Positions 37,390 through 49,450 of a stretch of DNA of 64,000 nt are shown here, piece by piece; the stretch's first letter is position 1; each line of letters starts with the position of its first letter. The notes beneath the pieces were generated by a model. The model did no database searches, was not told the origin of the DNA, and saw only the letters and a program-made list of their open reading frames with translations. The stretch covers positions 137,422,676 to 137,486,675 of the forward strand of contig NW_023604295.1 in assembly GCF_014898055.3 (NCBI RefSeq), read 5' to 3'. The stretch is from Talpa occidentalis. Taxonomy: Eukaryota; Chordata; Mammalia; Eulipotyphla; Talpidae. A program made the position numbers and the translations under genes.

Positions 37390-40300
37390 CTATTTATCTC
37401 CTTTGTAAATACTTAATATTTTGCATATTTAAATCTTTTCTTCCCAATTTATGAGGATTGTCAGGGGTTCTTTATGGAAATGTCTGTCACATAAACATTC
37501 CTTGATGGATGTGTGATTCTTTCTTCAAGTTTGGGATAGATAAGACTGAATCTTCACTCCTTCCTCCTCCATTAAGAAGGGTAAAAATGTAAGCAAGCAG
37601 CAGGCTTATTCCAACACTTCCTCCACATGCTCAGTCATTAAAAGGAATTTAAAGCATGACTAATCACAAATGCAAATTGTGCATTGTTTTCCTTGGATAG
37701 TTTAAGGCTTTCCAGATACACACACATCACCATATTTCCTTTGGTTCTGATCCATATCCTGATACAAAGATTAACAGAATCACTGATTTGTGATGGCTGA
37801 TTCTGTTTCATTTTAGAAATCTCCAATTCCTGCCACATTCCAGGTTCCCTGAAGGTATGTTTGTACTGAAGTTTTTGCTTCATAATTGCGTCCAACTCCA
37901 TTTCATGTTGCACATATTAGACATGACATGAGCGCCCACCCACCTCGTTACTGCTTCCTAAATGGCCTATATAGCATTGATAGTTGATCGTTATTTCAAA
38001 TGTATCTGCTAAACTGTGAAGTGATAATGCCTCAACTTCTTAGGTAAAGTTATAAAAATAATATTTAGGAGTCAAGCATTGGGATCAAAGTTTTATTCAT
38101 AGCTAACTATTGCCCCTCGTAGTACTACAAAGCATTGCACAGAACATAATAATGTAGATGTTTGTAATAAATGGTTTATTTCGCCAATAAAGAGCCCAAG
38201 CAGATAAACTAAAATCTCTCAAAATCCATTAAAGACTGTATAATTATGAAATCCATTGAAGGCTCTTTAATTATCAGAGTGACTGCTTTTCATGGGTCAA
38301 ATTAATTCCCTTGACTTCACACTATAAAAAACAGAACATTAATGTTAACTTCACATAATGCCCCTTGAATTAGCATTTTTTTCCTGATTAATCCTATACT
38401 GAAATCATGGCCAAGGTTTAAATATTAATGAAGAGATACAATTTTTCTTAGGAAAAGTATCTTGAAGCATTAAATAAAATTCTAATTTAAAAAACAATCT
38501 AGTTATTTTTATCTATACTAACACTTGTAAAATTTGAAAAATACTTTTCATAGAATGTGAAAAACATTTATAATTTAAGCTTAAGAATTTTGGTAACTCA
38601 TTAAATCACAAGAATTTAACTTAGTTCTGGCTTGTGTTTTTCATAAGGGGGTATTTCCTTCTCAGTTAAGCATGCATACAATTTTCCTAAGTTGCCTTTA
38701 ATTCCTATGGGTCTTTTACCTAGAAGAGTGTCTCACGTATAAAATTCATAGGAAGTTACAAAATATTCAGGTGTGAGTGAGATTAAGTAGGATTCAAACA
38801 TTTTGATTCATCACAAAGTTTGAGTTAAATTTTTATCCTCAATTTTCATGAATTTTGTCTCAGGTTTTATTCCAGAATTTGAGTGTATATTATTATCAAT
38901 AGTTTGAATACTTACCAGCTAAGAAATGAAACAGCATTTCACAGTTAAACTTACTGCTCACTGAAGATGGTAAGGCTGTTAAGGCAGGTTGGAAGCACTT
39001 AGTTTTGATAGGCATGATATATAGCTGGGGAAGTATGTGTACCCAAATAATTACTCTGTCTTCAAAAAAATGACCGATTTAAAACTGGAATAGTCAAGGA
39101 GACTAAGGTAGTAGTTGTCAAATTTACAGGAAGTAATTAAAGAAGCAGAGATTCTCTCCTTTTACTGGCTGTTTCTGGATTACATAGAAATTATGAAGAG
39201 AGACAAGAAAAATGACAGAATAACCTAAACAGCCCATCAAACTTTCTACTAAGAAAATTGTTTTTCTCCATGGATAAACTTTTTAGTTAGCAAACACTTA
39301 TTGCTTTTATTTTATACCGTATTGATTGCAATTTGGCACACAAAACAGTTGATTTCTACATTTTCAACAAAAACATCGAGATGTTTATTCCCAAAGGACT
39401 TGTTCCCTGTTTCACCAGCATTTTGTAATACTCTCCATCCTCAAGTTGCTTGGTTGGCTGCCATCTGGCATGGTGCCTTCGGTTTTATGAGTGAGGTCCC
39501 AATCGTTTCTGCAGCTGTTATCAGTACGGCCTGACCCGTTGTGAATGGGGATAACAGAAACACATCTCCACAATTCATAGCATTTCATTCCCGTGGCTCT
39601 CTTCCCAGACCTCGAACTGTGTTTTTGTAATAGAATGTAGAATGTACATTCTTCCACACAGATGGTGACATTACTAGACCCTTGGTTCAAGGAAAGTATA
39701 ACAGGGAACCCTTTCTAGTAATCATTGTTTATAAATATACTTATGAATCTGTGACTATGGGGTCTATTAATTCTTTACATATCACATACATATACAGGAT
39801 TGTTCTCATTTATGGTCACCAATAATGCTTGTAATTATACAAGTTCTGCTTCTAACCAGTTGTTTCTTATATTTACAATGTCTTCCATATTGAACTTATA
39901 GAAAGCAATAATTTCCCCGACTCTACTCCTAAGAGCCCAGGGGGAGGACAGGAAAGGGAGGGGTCGTGGGCTGCCACTGGACAGTGGTCAGGTGGTAGGT
40001 CCAGTGCCCTCCTTTCAAACAGGGCAGTTCTTTTTCAATTCACCTCCTGTATTGAGTGTCCCAGTGAAATTCCATTTGAAGAAAGGGTTTCACTGTTAAC
40101 TTTGAAGAACTGGATTCTCTTACTACTAGTGATGCCACATCTCAGTCCAGCCCAGAAGCAGATATATTTGTAGCTAAAAGAACCTTTATCAGAAACCTAC
40201 CCCCAAATATCCCCTTGTGGCAAAGTCACCTAGAAACTCCACATTTGCCCCATCTTTTAAAAAGGCATTGAAAATACCAATTTTACAAGCTGAACTTTTG

Positions 40301-41740
40301 GACTATAAGACCGTGGAGTGGTTACTGGAAGGGAAAAGGAAAAGGAGGTGGATAAATCAAGAAAAAGCAGATAATGGTAGGATGAAGGGTAAATCTGGAT
40401 GTTAAGCCATGAATTTAATGTAGTATATTCACATGTTGATTCTCATTGATGGAGACCTGAAACTGACATGGTTTTATAAAGCAATGTGACATCAGTGAAA
40501 AAAAAATTAAATTACAAAAGAAAATACCAGTTTGGGAGCAGTTATAATAGATTGGACAAGAAAACACATTAATCCATCCATTAGCACTTCCGTATAAATA
40601 CCTTCATTAACTTGTGGCCTCTAGTGGGACCCAGAGTACGGGTCATTGGGGGAGGGGTAGAGAAATATTTCCTAGGTGACACTGCAGGGAACTGTTTACT
40701 TTGGGGTTGGGGATGGAGTGGTTGGGGCAGTAGCAGGCCAGTGATAGCAAATGCAGGCTCTGAAGGTGGAGGCTCACCTCCACCTGTGAAAGGAGGGCTG
40801 ATACCTAGTTACAGGTGGGGGCCAGTCCTCATCTGAGGCTCCCCTTGCTCAGCAGAGCTCCTTTCAGATCAACAAAGATTTCCTCACTTATGAGTACTTT
40901 CTTCTGATCATACCAACTGTAAATATTTTTCTTTAATTGAATAGTACTCTAAAAGGCTTCTGTTGTCACCAATATCAATAAAAATGTGCAACATATTGAC
41001 CCAGAGTTTTGTCTCTTTCCAGAAATTGCTTATTCTTTCCCAAATTCTGGCAAGAAAGGTTTTCAATATATGCATAAAATCCATTCTACGAATTGAGATT
41101 TAATGACCCTGTTCTTTATAGAAAGGGACTGATAAAGGTCAATCCAGACTGCAAAGAGAAAGCACAATGCCAAAAACCCCCTAACTACATTCTCCTTGAA
41201 GCAAGATATGGGAGGAGTATTTATTGACTTCCACAATTTTTAATATGAAGGGAAGGAGGAACCCTATGAGGTGGAAAATTTTACATTATTAAGAAATGAG
41301 TAAAATTGAGTTGAAACTATGAGTCACTGTGGGCAAATTATTGTTCCTTTTCCAGGCTTGCACTAGAGGAAGTTTCCTTTAGGCATGCCTCTGTACACGC
41401 AGTAATTTTGTGCTTCAGAATAGAAAGCGATCCCTAGTTCACTCTAAAATCAAGTTTGCAGACAGCTTGACTTCACAAAGGAAGAAGGCAACAGGACTGT
41501 AATTTATGGACTGTGCAACTGTTCAATAAATGTTAAGTTCAGAATGAGAGTGGGAGCTAACGGAGAGGTGGCAGGGAATTTTCATGAAATGAAGTCAGAA
41601 CTTTACCTAGAATGTATCCTTGAATTTCATGTGAACATTTCAGATGCCCAGAGAAAAAGCGTCATCTAATCCTGGACAGCTGAAAATGCTTTCACGTGCA
41701 TTGTCCCTTTTCTGCAGCCTGTGACCCCTCAACACTCTGC
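37390..41740. other. Mostly AT-rich non-coding DNA
   Basis: About 4.3 kb between a SINE and the first CpG island. No gene or recognised repeat. There is a G-rich patch at 40640-40840 and a CTCF-like core on the minus strand at 40616-40627 (11 of 12 consensus positions). Confidence 0.5.
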
Positions 41741-41749
41741 ACCTCTCTG

Positions 41750-42860
41750 AGAGTCCTGGAGAAGGCTACCTGGCGGCTGCAGAGCACGCCTCAAGGAGGA
41801 GACCCCGCCAGCTCGCCCGCCCTGCGCTCTGCGGTGCCAAACGCGGTCCTACCGCCTGCACCACGGCCCAGACACAGAAGCAGCTGTACCTTTGTAACAG
41901 GGTGGTCCCCGGGAACACTTCTCCCTGCCCTGCAACACCCTCCTGCAAGGGAGCCTTCTCTTCTGCACAGACTACTGTTCTCACGTTCAGACGGCACCCC
42001 GATGGGCACCCACCTTTCCCAAGTTCTCCGCGCTACCTACGAGGCAGACCTGGACCGAACGCTTTACTGGTTATCCATTCCTTTGCCGGGGAAATAAAAC
42101 CCAGCCGCGCTCTGGGCCGTTGGATGTGCGGCTCAGTGCAGGATCTGGGGGCGCAGGAGCCCGTGGTTTCCACGACGACTCCAGACCCCACTCGCTCCGA
42201 GCTCCCCGGTGCCCGCATCCTTTTCCTGCGCGCTCCAAGGGTCTTTTTCTAAAACTCGCTTTGCGGCAATTGACATCTCCCTCTCGTGAACCAGCCAGAA
42301 TTTATTTTCTTTTCTCTTTGTGTCAACCATGCACGCTTTCGGCGCTGCAGAACCAGTCCACGTTTTGCGTCCTTATTTATTTTTATTTCTGATGAGGAAC
42401 GTTCAACTCCAACAGCAGAGCCAGAGAAAATAATCAAACAGCTCGCAGGGGCTTTTTGCTTTTGTTATTCCTCCAAGCTTCCCGGGGAGGGTAGTTTTCG
42501 ACTCTCTTCTCCGTCTCGGGGCGATTGAATCGGTGTCCTCGGGGCGCGGGCGGTAGCTGGAGGAGCCCGAGGCCCTGCGCGCTCTCCTCGCTCGCTCGGG
42601 TGTTAAATGAGCAACTTGCCTCCCCACCGAGGGGGAGGCTTTCAGCCGAGAATGAAAGAGGGTTTGAAAATTTCTTCCAGCAGAATCAGGCCATGCCTGG
42701 GGAAACCTGGCGGGTTCCGGCTGCGGTTAAGGAGTTGTTAATTCTGCTCCTGGCAACACCTCGATCCCCCGAGAGCAGGGGCGCGGGGCCTAGGGCCGCC
42801 GCAGCGCCAAACCCAGCGCCTGGAGGGAGAGATTCCCTCCGTCGCTGAGGAACTTGACCT
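41750..42860. promoter_or_regulatory. CpG island 1
   Basis: Sharp rise in G+C and CpG against AT-rich flanks, for example 'gggcgcgggcggtagctgg' and 'ggggcgcggggcctagggcc'. CCAAT, TATA or initiator placement does not decide a direction. Frames on both strands (41696-42097, 42525-42848) have no recognisable domain. Likely a promoter or unmethylated control region; the gene is unknown. Confidence 0.6.
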
Positions 42861-43615
42861 GCTTTTTGTTTTGAAGTTGGCCTGGTTTCAGTGGAGATAC
42901 AAAAGGCCAAGGTCACACAGAAGACACGAAATAGATTGAGCAACAGATTGAGCGGTTGCCTCCAGGGCCTGCATCCTGGTGGGGAGTAGCAGGAAGGCAG
43001 GCCAGAGAGCCGTTACCTGCTATTTCGTGCCTCGGGTCCTCTGCACAGACTGGGATTAAAAAGATCCTTAATCAAGAAAGCTCTTAGGCCACAAGGAGCG
43101 AGGTTTCAAACCAGGGCCCGGCTACCCTGGTACTTCTATCACAAACCACATCCTCCCAGCACCCAGCCCCACGCCAGTCCTGATGGAGACCCCATCCTTC
43201 CTGTTCATGAAGTTCTAGGAAATGTTTGCTTGTTTTTGATAGTTGTGCCCCCAAGGTATAGACCAGTAGGCATAATATATATTTTGAATTGGATGACAGA
43301 GTATCAGAAGGCTCCATCCCCCAAGAAACAACGGGCTTTACAAACCAAGGCCTAGTGAAAGGTCTCTACCCACAGGACCAGCCACTCAGAAAAATTATTT
43401 CTGACACACCTAATTCTTTGTATTACCCGGTAGTCATCTTCACCTATTCTTTATATTAAAGGGAAGCAACTTCTCTGTGGATGGGGGGCCAAGGGGGTTG
43501 AGTTCTACAGATCCTCCCTGGGTTCTTGGAGAGAAGAGAGCCTGGCTAGGTGGGCTCAGATAGAAAGCAGGATAAACATTAGCTTTGCAGGGTTCAATTT
43601 AAAAAGGTAAAACTG

Positions 43616-43894
43616 GGGCCTCCCCTGGTGGTGCAGCGGTTGAGCGCTGAGCTGAGAGGCTGCTGCTGCCTCTGCAGTGCCAGTTCGATACCAGGCCACC
43701 AGGGAGGGTCCTTCATGGCGGGCAGACCTCTCCTATCTCAACCCCTTGCTCCCCTCAGCAGTGTATTTCAGTCAGTCTGCCTGTTCTGTTCCCCACTCTG
43801 TCTCTGGTGAATCCTCTCACTCCCCACCCCCTCACACACCTCTGGCCTGTGCCCCAGCTCTTGTATGCATAGATAAATAAATCTTTAAAAAAAT
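43616..43894 (+). mobile_element. SINE, type-A head with type-B body
   Basis: Head 'gtgcagcggttgagcgctg' (A), later body 'ttcagtcagtctgcctgttc' (B). Target duplication aaaaaggtaaaactg (43601-43615) versus aaaaacgtaaaactg (43895-43909). It is the only SINE in the CpG-rich domain. Confidence 0.92.
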
Positions 43895-44359
43895 AAAAAC
43901 GTAAAACTGCACAACTCTCAAACTACTGTGTCAGGAAGGGCAATCTTCATTCAAAGTAGAGTGATGGGCAAAATGAGCTCTGCACAGGGATCTCCTGAGA
44001 GAATTGCTGACCTTGGACTTTCCAAGGGCTGACTGGCTTCCCTTCTGGGCTTGAGGTAAAGGGATACCCCCAAGGCGAACACCCACGTTCTCTTGGGCAC
44101 TCAAAGAGAAAACCAGGCAGGGGACGCCATCAATATCAAGCTGGGGGACGCGCGTTGGGGCCCAGGGTCCCCTCCAGGCCCCTAGTCACCCTCATCCCAA
44201 CCCTGCCCCAGCTACTGGAGGACACCATGGTCAGCTGCCATAGCGTGCATAAAAGAACCTCCCCCAGGCGTTGGTTTCCTCTGTTCTGGAATGCTTTTGG
44301 CCGATCCTCCACGTTTTCCAGGTCTCTTGGGAGTGTGAACATACATTTTCTTTATTTCA

Positions 44360-45065
44360 GACTAGATTCCAAGGTGTTAACTAGACCGCGCACTTCGCAT
44401 CAGCCATCCGGCTCCCAGCCCAGAGCGCTTCCTTCCCAGCCGCCCGCGAGCTCTTGCAGGCCGCCCCCTCCGGCTTTTCCATCCGCAGAACTTCGTGCAG
44501 AGCTGGGGCGGCGCGCACTGGCCCTCGGCTGCGCGGCGTCGGTCCTGAAGAGGCCGGCAAGGCCACACATCAGGAGTGGCTGCGAGCCCCAGTGTGGGGA
44601 TCGGAGGCGGGTGCGTGCGCCCAGGCTCGGGGACCCCCGAGTCGCTTCACTAGACGCCCAGAAAAGCACCTTTGAAATTCACCCCTTGCAGCGGCTGGGA
44701 GAGGGTCGGGGGTGCGCAGTCCGGGGTGGGGGCTGCACGCGGGGAGGAGCTGGAGGTGCGGGGGTGCAGACCTCGGGGCCGGCGGCTCTGAATGGAGCGG
44801 CCGCTGAGCAGGCGGTTTCGGTTCCTCCGCTCCCCCCAGGCTCAGAGGGATCCCGGAGCTGCGCACGTGTGGGAACCTGGTACTCGGGTGGGGCAAGTCA
44901 TTAGGCAAGAAATGCATTACTTGTTCATTATCTATAAACATTCCAGCCACAGCGACCAATCATAAAACTGCGCAAGGGTCTGTAAAGCAAAGGCGCAGCG
45001 AAGCCCCGGGGTGGGGGCAAAGCGGCTGCAGCAATTGATCCCGCAGATAAAGGGTGGATTCGGGC
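44360..45065. promoter_or_regulatory. CpG island 2
   Basis: GC- and CpG-rich ('ctgcgcggcgtcggtcctg', 'cggggccggcggctctg'). Its right edge carries AT-containing motifs in CpG context: 'gcgaccaatcataaaactgc' (CCAAT box) and 'caattgatcccgcagataaa'. The 249-codon frame 44155-44904 is Pro/Arg/Ser-rich, overlaps other open frames and resembles no protein I know. Confidence 0.6.
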
Positions 45066-45096
45066 GGGAGCTGGAGGTGGGAAGCGGGTGGCAATT

Positions 45097-45126
45097 GGGG
45101 TGCGGGGGTGGGGGGAAAATTGGGGT
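45097..45126 (+). other. G-quadruplex-forming sequence
   Basis: Four runs of at least four G within 30 bp: GGGG at 45097, GGGGG near 45104, six G near 45110 and GGGG at 45122, with loops of 1-6 nt. This is a strong G4 sequence pattern; folding is not shown. Confidence 0.75.
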
Positions 45127-45172
45127 GAGTTGGAAGGAGATGGGGGAAAATTGGGGTGAGTTGAAAGGAGAG
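45111..45172. repeat. 31-bp tandem duplication
   Basis: The unit beginning gggggaaaattggggtgagt occurs at 45111-45141 and again at 45142-45172 with only one or two differences. It extends the G-rich strand bias of the site. Confidence 0.85.
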
Positions 45173-46533
45173 GAGAGAGGAATAAATAAGGGGTAGGGGG
45201 AGCAGTGGGTCATTAGTGGAGTTGATACCAGCCATAAAAGCTATTGATTAAACGAGGAGAGAGATTTAGTCTTTGGTTTTGTGGTGAAACACTTAGTTAC
45301 TAACCATGACCGCCGCCTAATAATAATTTATGGAGGGAAACACAAGTTTAAAACTGACATCTTTCAAGCAGCAGAAATCCACTTTTGCAAGGCAGAGATG
45401 CTTTTCTAAAGTTTTTATTGGGGACAGGTATTTTCTAAAAGGAGCTCATCTCAAATAATTAACGACTGTTTTAAAATATGAAGTCTGTTGTCCTTGAACC
45501 AAATAGCTATTTTATCTCTTTAGGTATTTCTTAAAACATTGCCTATTTGATGTTTGTACAACCACACACATGTTTTCAAATAACTAATTCAAGGGCATTG
45601 TTGTCAATTTGATTCAGAACCTGTTATTTAGAAACCAAGTGATTGATAAATTTCTTAAATGCAGTGTAATAAGATGTTGGTCTGGAAATTATTAGGAGTA
45701 AGTTATAAAAGATAGTAACACATATATGCACACATCAGAGATTTCCTATTTCTTAGACTTTTAAAAACTTTTAAATTTAAATGTAGTCATCCAAAAAAGA
45801 GACACAAATCATAACCTAAATGCCTGACAAATTATTAAAAAGTAGTATTTCACACCTATCTGGATCAAGAAAATAATATCACCAACATGCAGTCACCCTC
45901 ATTTTTTAAAAAAAATTGCAGTTATTATTTTTTTACTGAGTGGTGTGTTGTTTTTGCATAGTTGATCATCTATTGTTCAGACTTCTTTTCAGTACCAGGA
46001 TTGGGGATAGGAGGGGGAGAGCCTGGAGATGAAATTCTGAAAAATAAAAATAAAACGCTTTCAGCTCTCCTATGTTGAAGGGAGAACAAAAAGTCTCCAA
46101 ATCCATTTTTTCCCCTGTGACAACCCTCATCCCTTCCCCCAGCCTCCTTGTTGCACACTGAGAGACATAACAAACAAACGATTACATGTCGAAAAACACA
46201 TCTGAAAACAGAAAGGTCACGTTACTACCGGGTCCTGGGGAACATTAATCTGGAGTTTGGAAAACAGTTGACAGTTGAAGGTTGGGGTTTCTCTCTTGGA
46301 CTAAGAGAGTCGAGGGGCGGAGGGAGGAGGCAGGGGGAGAGGCGAGAGGCAGAGCGAGCAGGGAGCGAGCGAGAGCATTGGAATGAGTCTAAAAGCGGAG
46401 AGCTCGTTACTATATGGCCTCATCAGAAATAAATGCTTTGAGCGCTACCAACTTTGTAAACTGAATTTTAAACATACTGCAAGGCCAAAGGGCAAAAATC
46501 TGAAATGACTCGAGTTCGTATTTACTTAGAGGG
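45173..46533. other. Inter-island non-coding DNA
   Basis: AT-rich unique sequence with a purine-rich, CpG-containing patch at 46310-46375 that resembles 5' untranslated DNA near a promoter. No coding sequence recognised. Confidence 0.45.
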
Positions 46534-46687
46534 GTGTGTGTGCGTGCATGCATGTATGTGTGTGTGCGCATGCATGCGTGTGTGCGCGTGCATGCATGTG
46601 TGTGCGCGTGCATGCATGCGTGTGTGCGTGCATGCATGTGTGTGCATGCATGTGTGTGCGCGTGCATGCATGTGTGCGTGTGTATGT
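46534..46687. repeat. 154-bp perfectly alternating purine-pyrimidine tract
   Basis: Every base from 46534 to 46687 alternates purine/pyrimidine. It is built from TG, CG and CA steps in units like 'tgtgtgcgcgtgcatgca'. This is a sequence type prone to Z-DNA. Open frames of Cys/Val/His/Met repeats on both strands are artefacts of it. Confidence 0.95.
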
Positions 46688-46714
46688 TCCAAAATTAATT
46701 AATATAAATAGTGA

Positions 46715-47945
46715 GAAACAATCGCGACAACGTGCAGGCCTGAACGCCCGAGGGGAGAGTTTGCTGGACGAAAACCAGCGCCCTTTCCAACAGCATCTGA
46801 GAAGGTGAAAGTTGACTGGCTGCCGGCTCCCTCACCCAGGCTCTTTCTCCAGGCCGGCGCCCACCCCCTGGTCCCCACCCCCGCCAGTCCCCGGCTCCGC
46901 GCGGGATTCCTCCCCCGGCCCGGACCCGTCGGGCTAACGCTCCACCCAGGGCCCGGGCGCCTGGCGCGCGAGCTTGCAGCCCCCTGCTATCTGCCTGAGA
47001 GTCCTCTTATCTGAATTGTGAGGCAGAATGAGCAAGATCTAAAGCCCATTCCCGAGGCGATCGCCGGGAAGTATACTAATAAATTGCAATGACCACAAGT
47101 GCTGAATCTTGACAGGCATCTTCAGATCCCCGGGCCTCTAAAACAGAATGAATTTGAGCGGCCAGGCGGGGGAGGGGCTGGGCAGAGAGACCCTGGATGC
47201 AGCAGGGCTTTGGGTGACCTTGAGAATGTCATTTAAGCTTGATGGGCTCAGGTTTCTTCCTGCACAAAACGAGATCCGACGTCGTGCCCTTGAACGCCCT
47301 GAGAGGTGGACGGGCATGAGGCCGGCGCGAGCAGGGGGTTGCTAGAACCTTCTCCACCGGCGCCCTTGGGTATCTGTTACAACACAAGCGCGCATTTGAA
47401 ACTAAGGTGCCTCGGTGGAGGGAATCATGCCAAGCACTCCGGGTGGGTACATTTGGGCGGGCGGAGTCCTTGGCAATTTACCTGCCTAGGGCGGGCTTGG
47501 CCTGCGCGAAGCCGGGGGCCCTGCTCCTGCTGTCGGGGCTGACAGTGATTTATGCGCGGGCGACGCAGCGGGCAGTAAACCTGAGTTGTGAGACTGTATG
47601 GGGAGCCGAGGTGGAGGTAACGCAGGATGCCCAGCCCAGAAGTCAGGTCCTCCACTGCGCGCGCCGTTCCCAGACTGGCCTGCCGGGTCTGCGCACTCCG
47701 GGGAGCAGAGATTGCAGCTTTTCCTGCTTGGTTCGTCTCAACTTCAAACCTTTCGGTTAACTGACAGCCTCTCCACGCCCGTCCGGCCTGCAGACCCCCG
47801 AGGCCCTGGGCTGAGCAGAGCAGTGCGGGTCCCGGCGGCCGCGCGCCTTGCAGAGCTCCGGGTGCAGGAGGCTGGAACCCCGAGCGCGCCCCGGAACCGC
47901 GCGCGGACCGTGGCAAAGCGCAGTGCTAGAGCTCAAGGTGAATTG
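46715..47945. promoter_or_regulatory. CpG island 3
   Basis: CpG-rich from about 46715, dipping at 47020-47130 and dense again to 47945 ('ggcggccgcgcgccttgc'). The dip holds motif-like DNA: 'ctcttatctga' (GATA type) and 'tgaccacaagtgctg' (RUNX/NK type). Overlapping frames on both strands (47407-47760, 47425-47916, 47598-47951) show no domain and no preferred strand. Confidence 0.6.
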
Positions 47946-48169
47946 CCTTGATGGGGGAGTCGGAGGTAGGGGGAAGGTTGCCGGGGGCGTGGGAGGAAGA
48001 AAGATGCTTGATCTTTTGTTTTAAGACCTGCGCTCCTCCAGGGCTGGCGGAAGCCCCAGAGGCAGGAGAGCGGCCACACTGCGCTCTCTGCCCAGGACTG
48101 AGCCTGTTCCATCCGGTTACAAATTCATACTTTTTTTTTTTAAGCAATCAGATCCTGAAATGCTCCTCT

Positions 48170-48975
48170 CTGCTTTCAGAGTTCTCCGCAGGCGGCCTGC
48201 CCCGAGCTTGCAGCCCTCTCCACGGTCCCCGCCAGGCACAGGCCTCCGCCCCGGGCCTCAGGTGGGGCGGCGGGACCCCCAGTGCGGAGCGTGGGTGCAG
48301 ACTGGACACCACCGTGTTCCTCCCCGGTTGGTTTCTCAGCCTAGCAGTTTGCAAATCCGTTTTAAAACCATCCTCAGACAAAACACATGACTAGAAAGCT
48401 GGCAAAGAATTAAACGCAAGTCAGGAGCCAATGTTTTGGAAAGATGTTCCCTTGAGACTTGGGGAGCCGGCTCCCCACTGCACGATTCTTGCTGTTTCTT
48501 TCCATCCTGCGATCGACTCGGTCCCAGAGACAGACGCGGAGATGGTCCTGAGCAGAGTAGGGGAAACACGCTGATCCGCTCCCTCCCTGCAGTGCTGAGT
48601 CCCAAAAACCCATCTCTACCCAGGCCACCGCCCCCCCAGTAGTCCAGGTTGCAAGAGGCGCAGCCAAAGCCGCGAATCGCCGGCGCCCGGCGCGGGGGTG
48701 CGCTCGCCAGGCCGTAAGTACCCCCGGAGATAAGACCCGGGGATCCTGGAGGAGCTTAGCCCTGCTTCTCTACTTTGCGTCTTGTTTATATCATAGCGCC
48801 CCCTGCTCCCTCCCAACACCCGGACGCGCACCTGGTGGCAGAGGAAATGAAAGAGGGGTGGTCAGAGAGGACACTCCGTTCCCCCAAACCCCCAGAGGTC
48901 GGGTCTCCTAAAGGCGCGCCATTTGCTTCGTTCTGGTGGAAGCCACGGGGCGCGCAAGAGAAATCCCTCAGTGGT
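48170..48975. promoter_or_regulatory. CpG island 4
   Basis: Two CpG-rich segments (about 48170-48340 and 48640-48975) such as 'cggcgcccggcgcgggggtg'. A CTCF-like 'tagcgccccctgctccc' is at 48794-48810. No recognisable coding exon. Confidence 0.55.
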
Positions 48976-49163
48976 CCCCGAGCAGCAAACTCAAAAGCAG
49001 ACAACCCTTCCTTATTTTAATAGATTGCTCTAAATGTGCTCAGGACTAATGTTTTTATTGTTTGGCGTCTCCGGTGGTACCTGAAGGTGCCGAGGTTGGC
49101 AAGACTAGTGCTAGTCACGTGCCACGACACTTAGAGAGAGGAAAGAAATTGAAAGAGCTTCTT

Positions 49164-49437
49164 TTTTTTAATGCTCTTTTTAGATTTTTATTTATTTTTT
49201 CTAACTGACCCTTAAGGCAATTATTTTTATTATTTTTTATTTTTTTAATTTTATGTATTTGTACATCATTTTTCATTTTTGCACAATGTATGCATTTTCA
49301 TCTTGGTTATAGTCTCCATACAATTCCCACCCACCCCCCTGGTTTTGATTCTACTCCCTCCTCCCATCTCCCCCTGTAGTGTGTCTCTGGTTAATAGTTG
49401 CTTGTAGATTTTGATTTTTACTTTATTATAGTTAGTC
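49164..49437 (-). mobile_element. 5'-truncated L1 with apparent 3' transduction
   Basis: The minus strand reads L1 3' UTR ('ttaaccagagacacactac') and a first A-rich tail. It continues with non-A sequence 'ttgccttaagggtcagttag', then a second A-rich tail. Target duplication tgaaagagcttct at about 49150-49162 and 49438-49450. The extra segment between two tails is what read-through past the L1 polyadenylation site would leave. Confidence 0.75.
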
Positions 49438-49450
49438 TGAAAGAGCTTCT

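Noticed and set aside
44155..44904. 249-codon open frame, the longest in the window
   Set aside because: It lies in a CpG island where stop codons are rare and overlaps other frames on both strands. It is Pro/Arg/Ser-rich and resembles no protein family I know. No splice or start context supports it.
46410..46808. Cys/His/Val/Met repeat proteins on both strands
   Set aside because: They are translations of the alternating TG/CG/CA tract and have no independent support.
47407..48394. Open frames of 117-163 codons in CpG island 3 and just after it
   Set aside because: They overlap each other on both strands with GC-driven composition and no domain; expected by chance in CpG-rich DNA.
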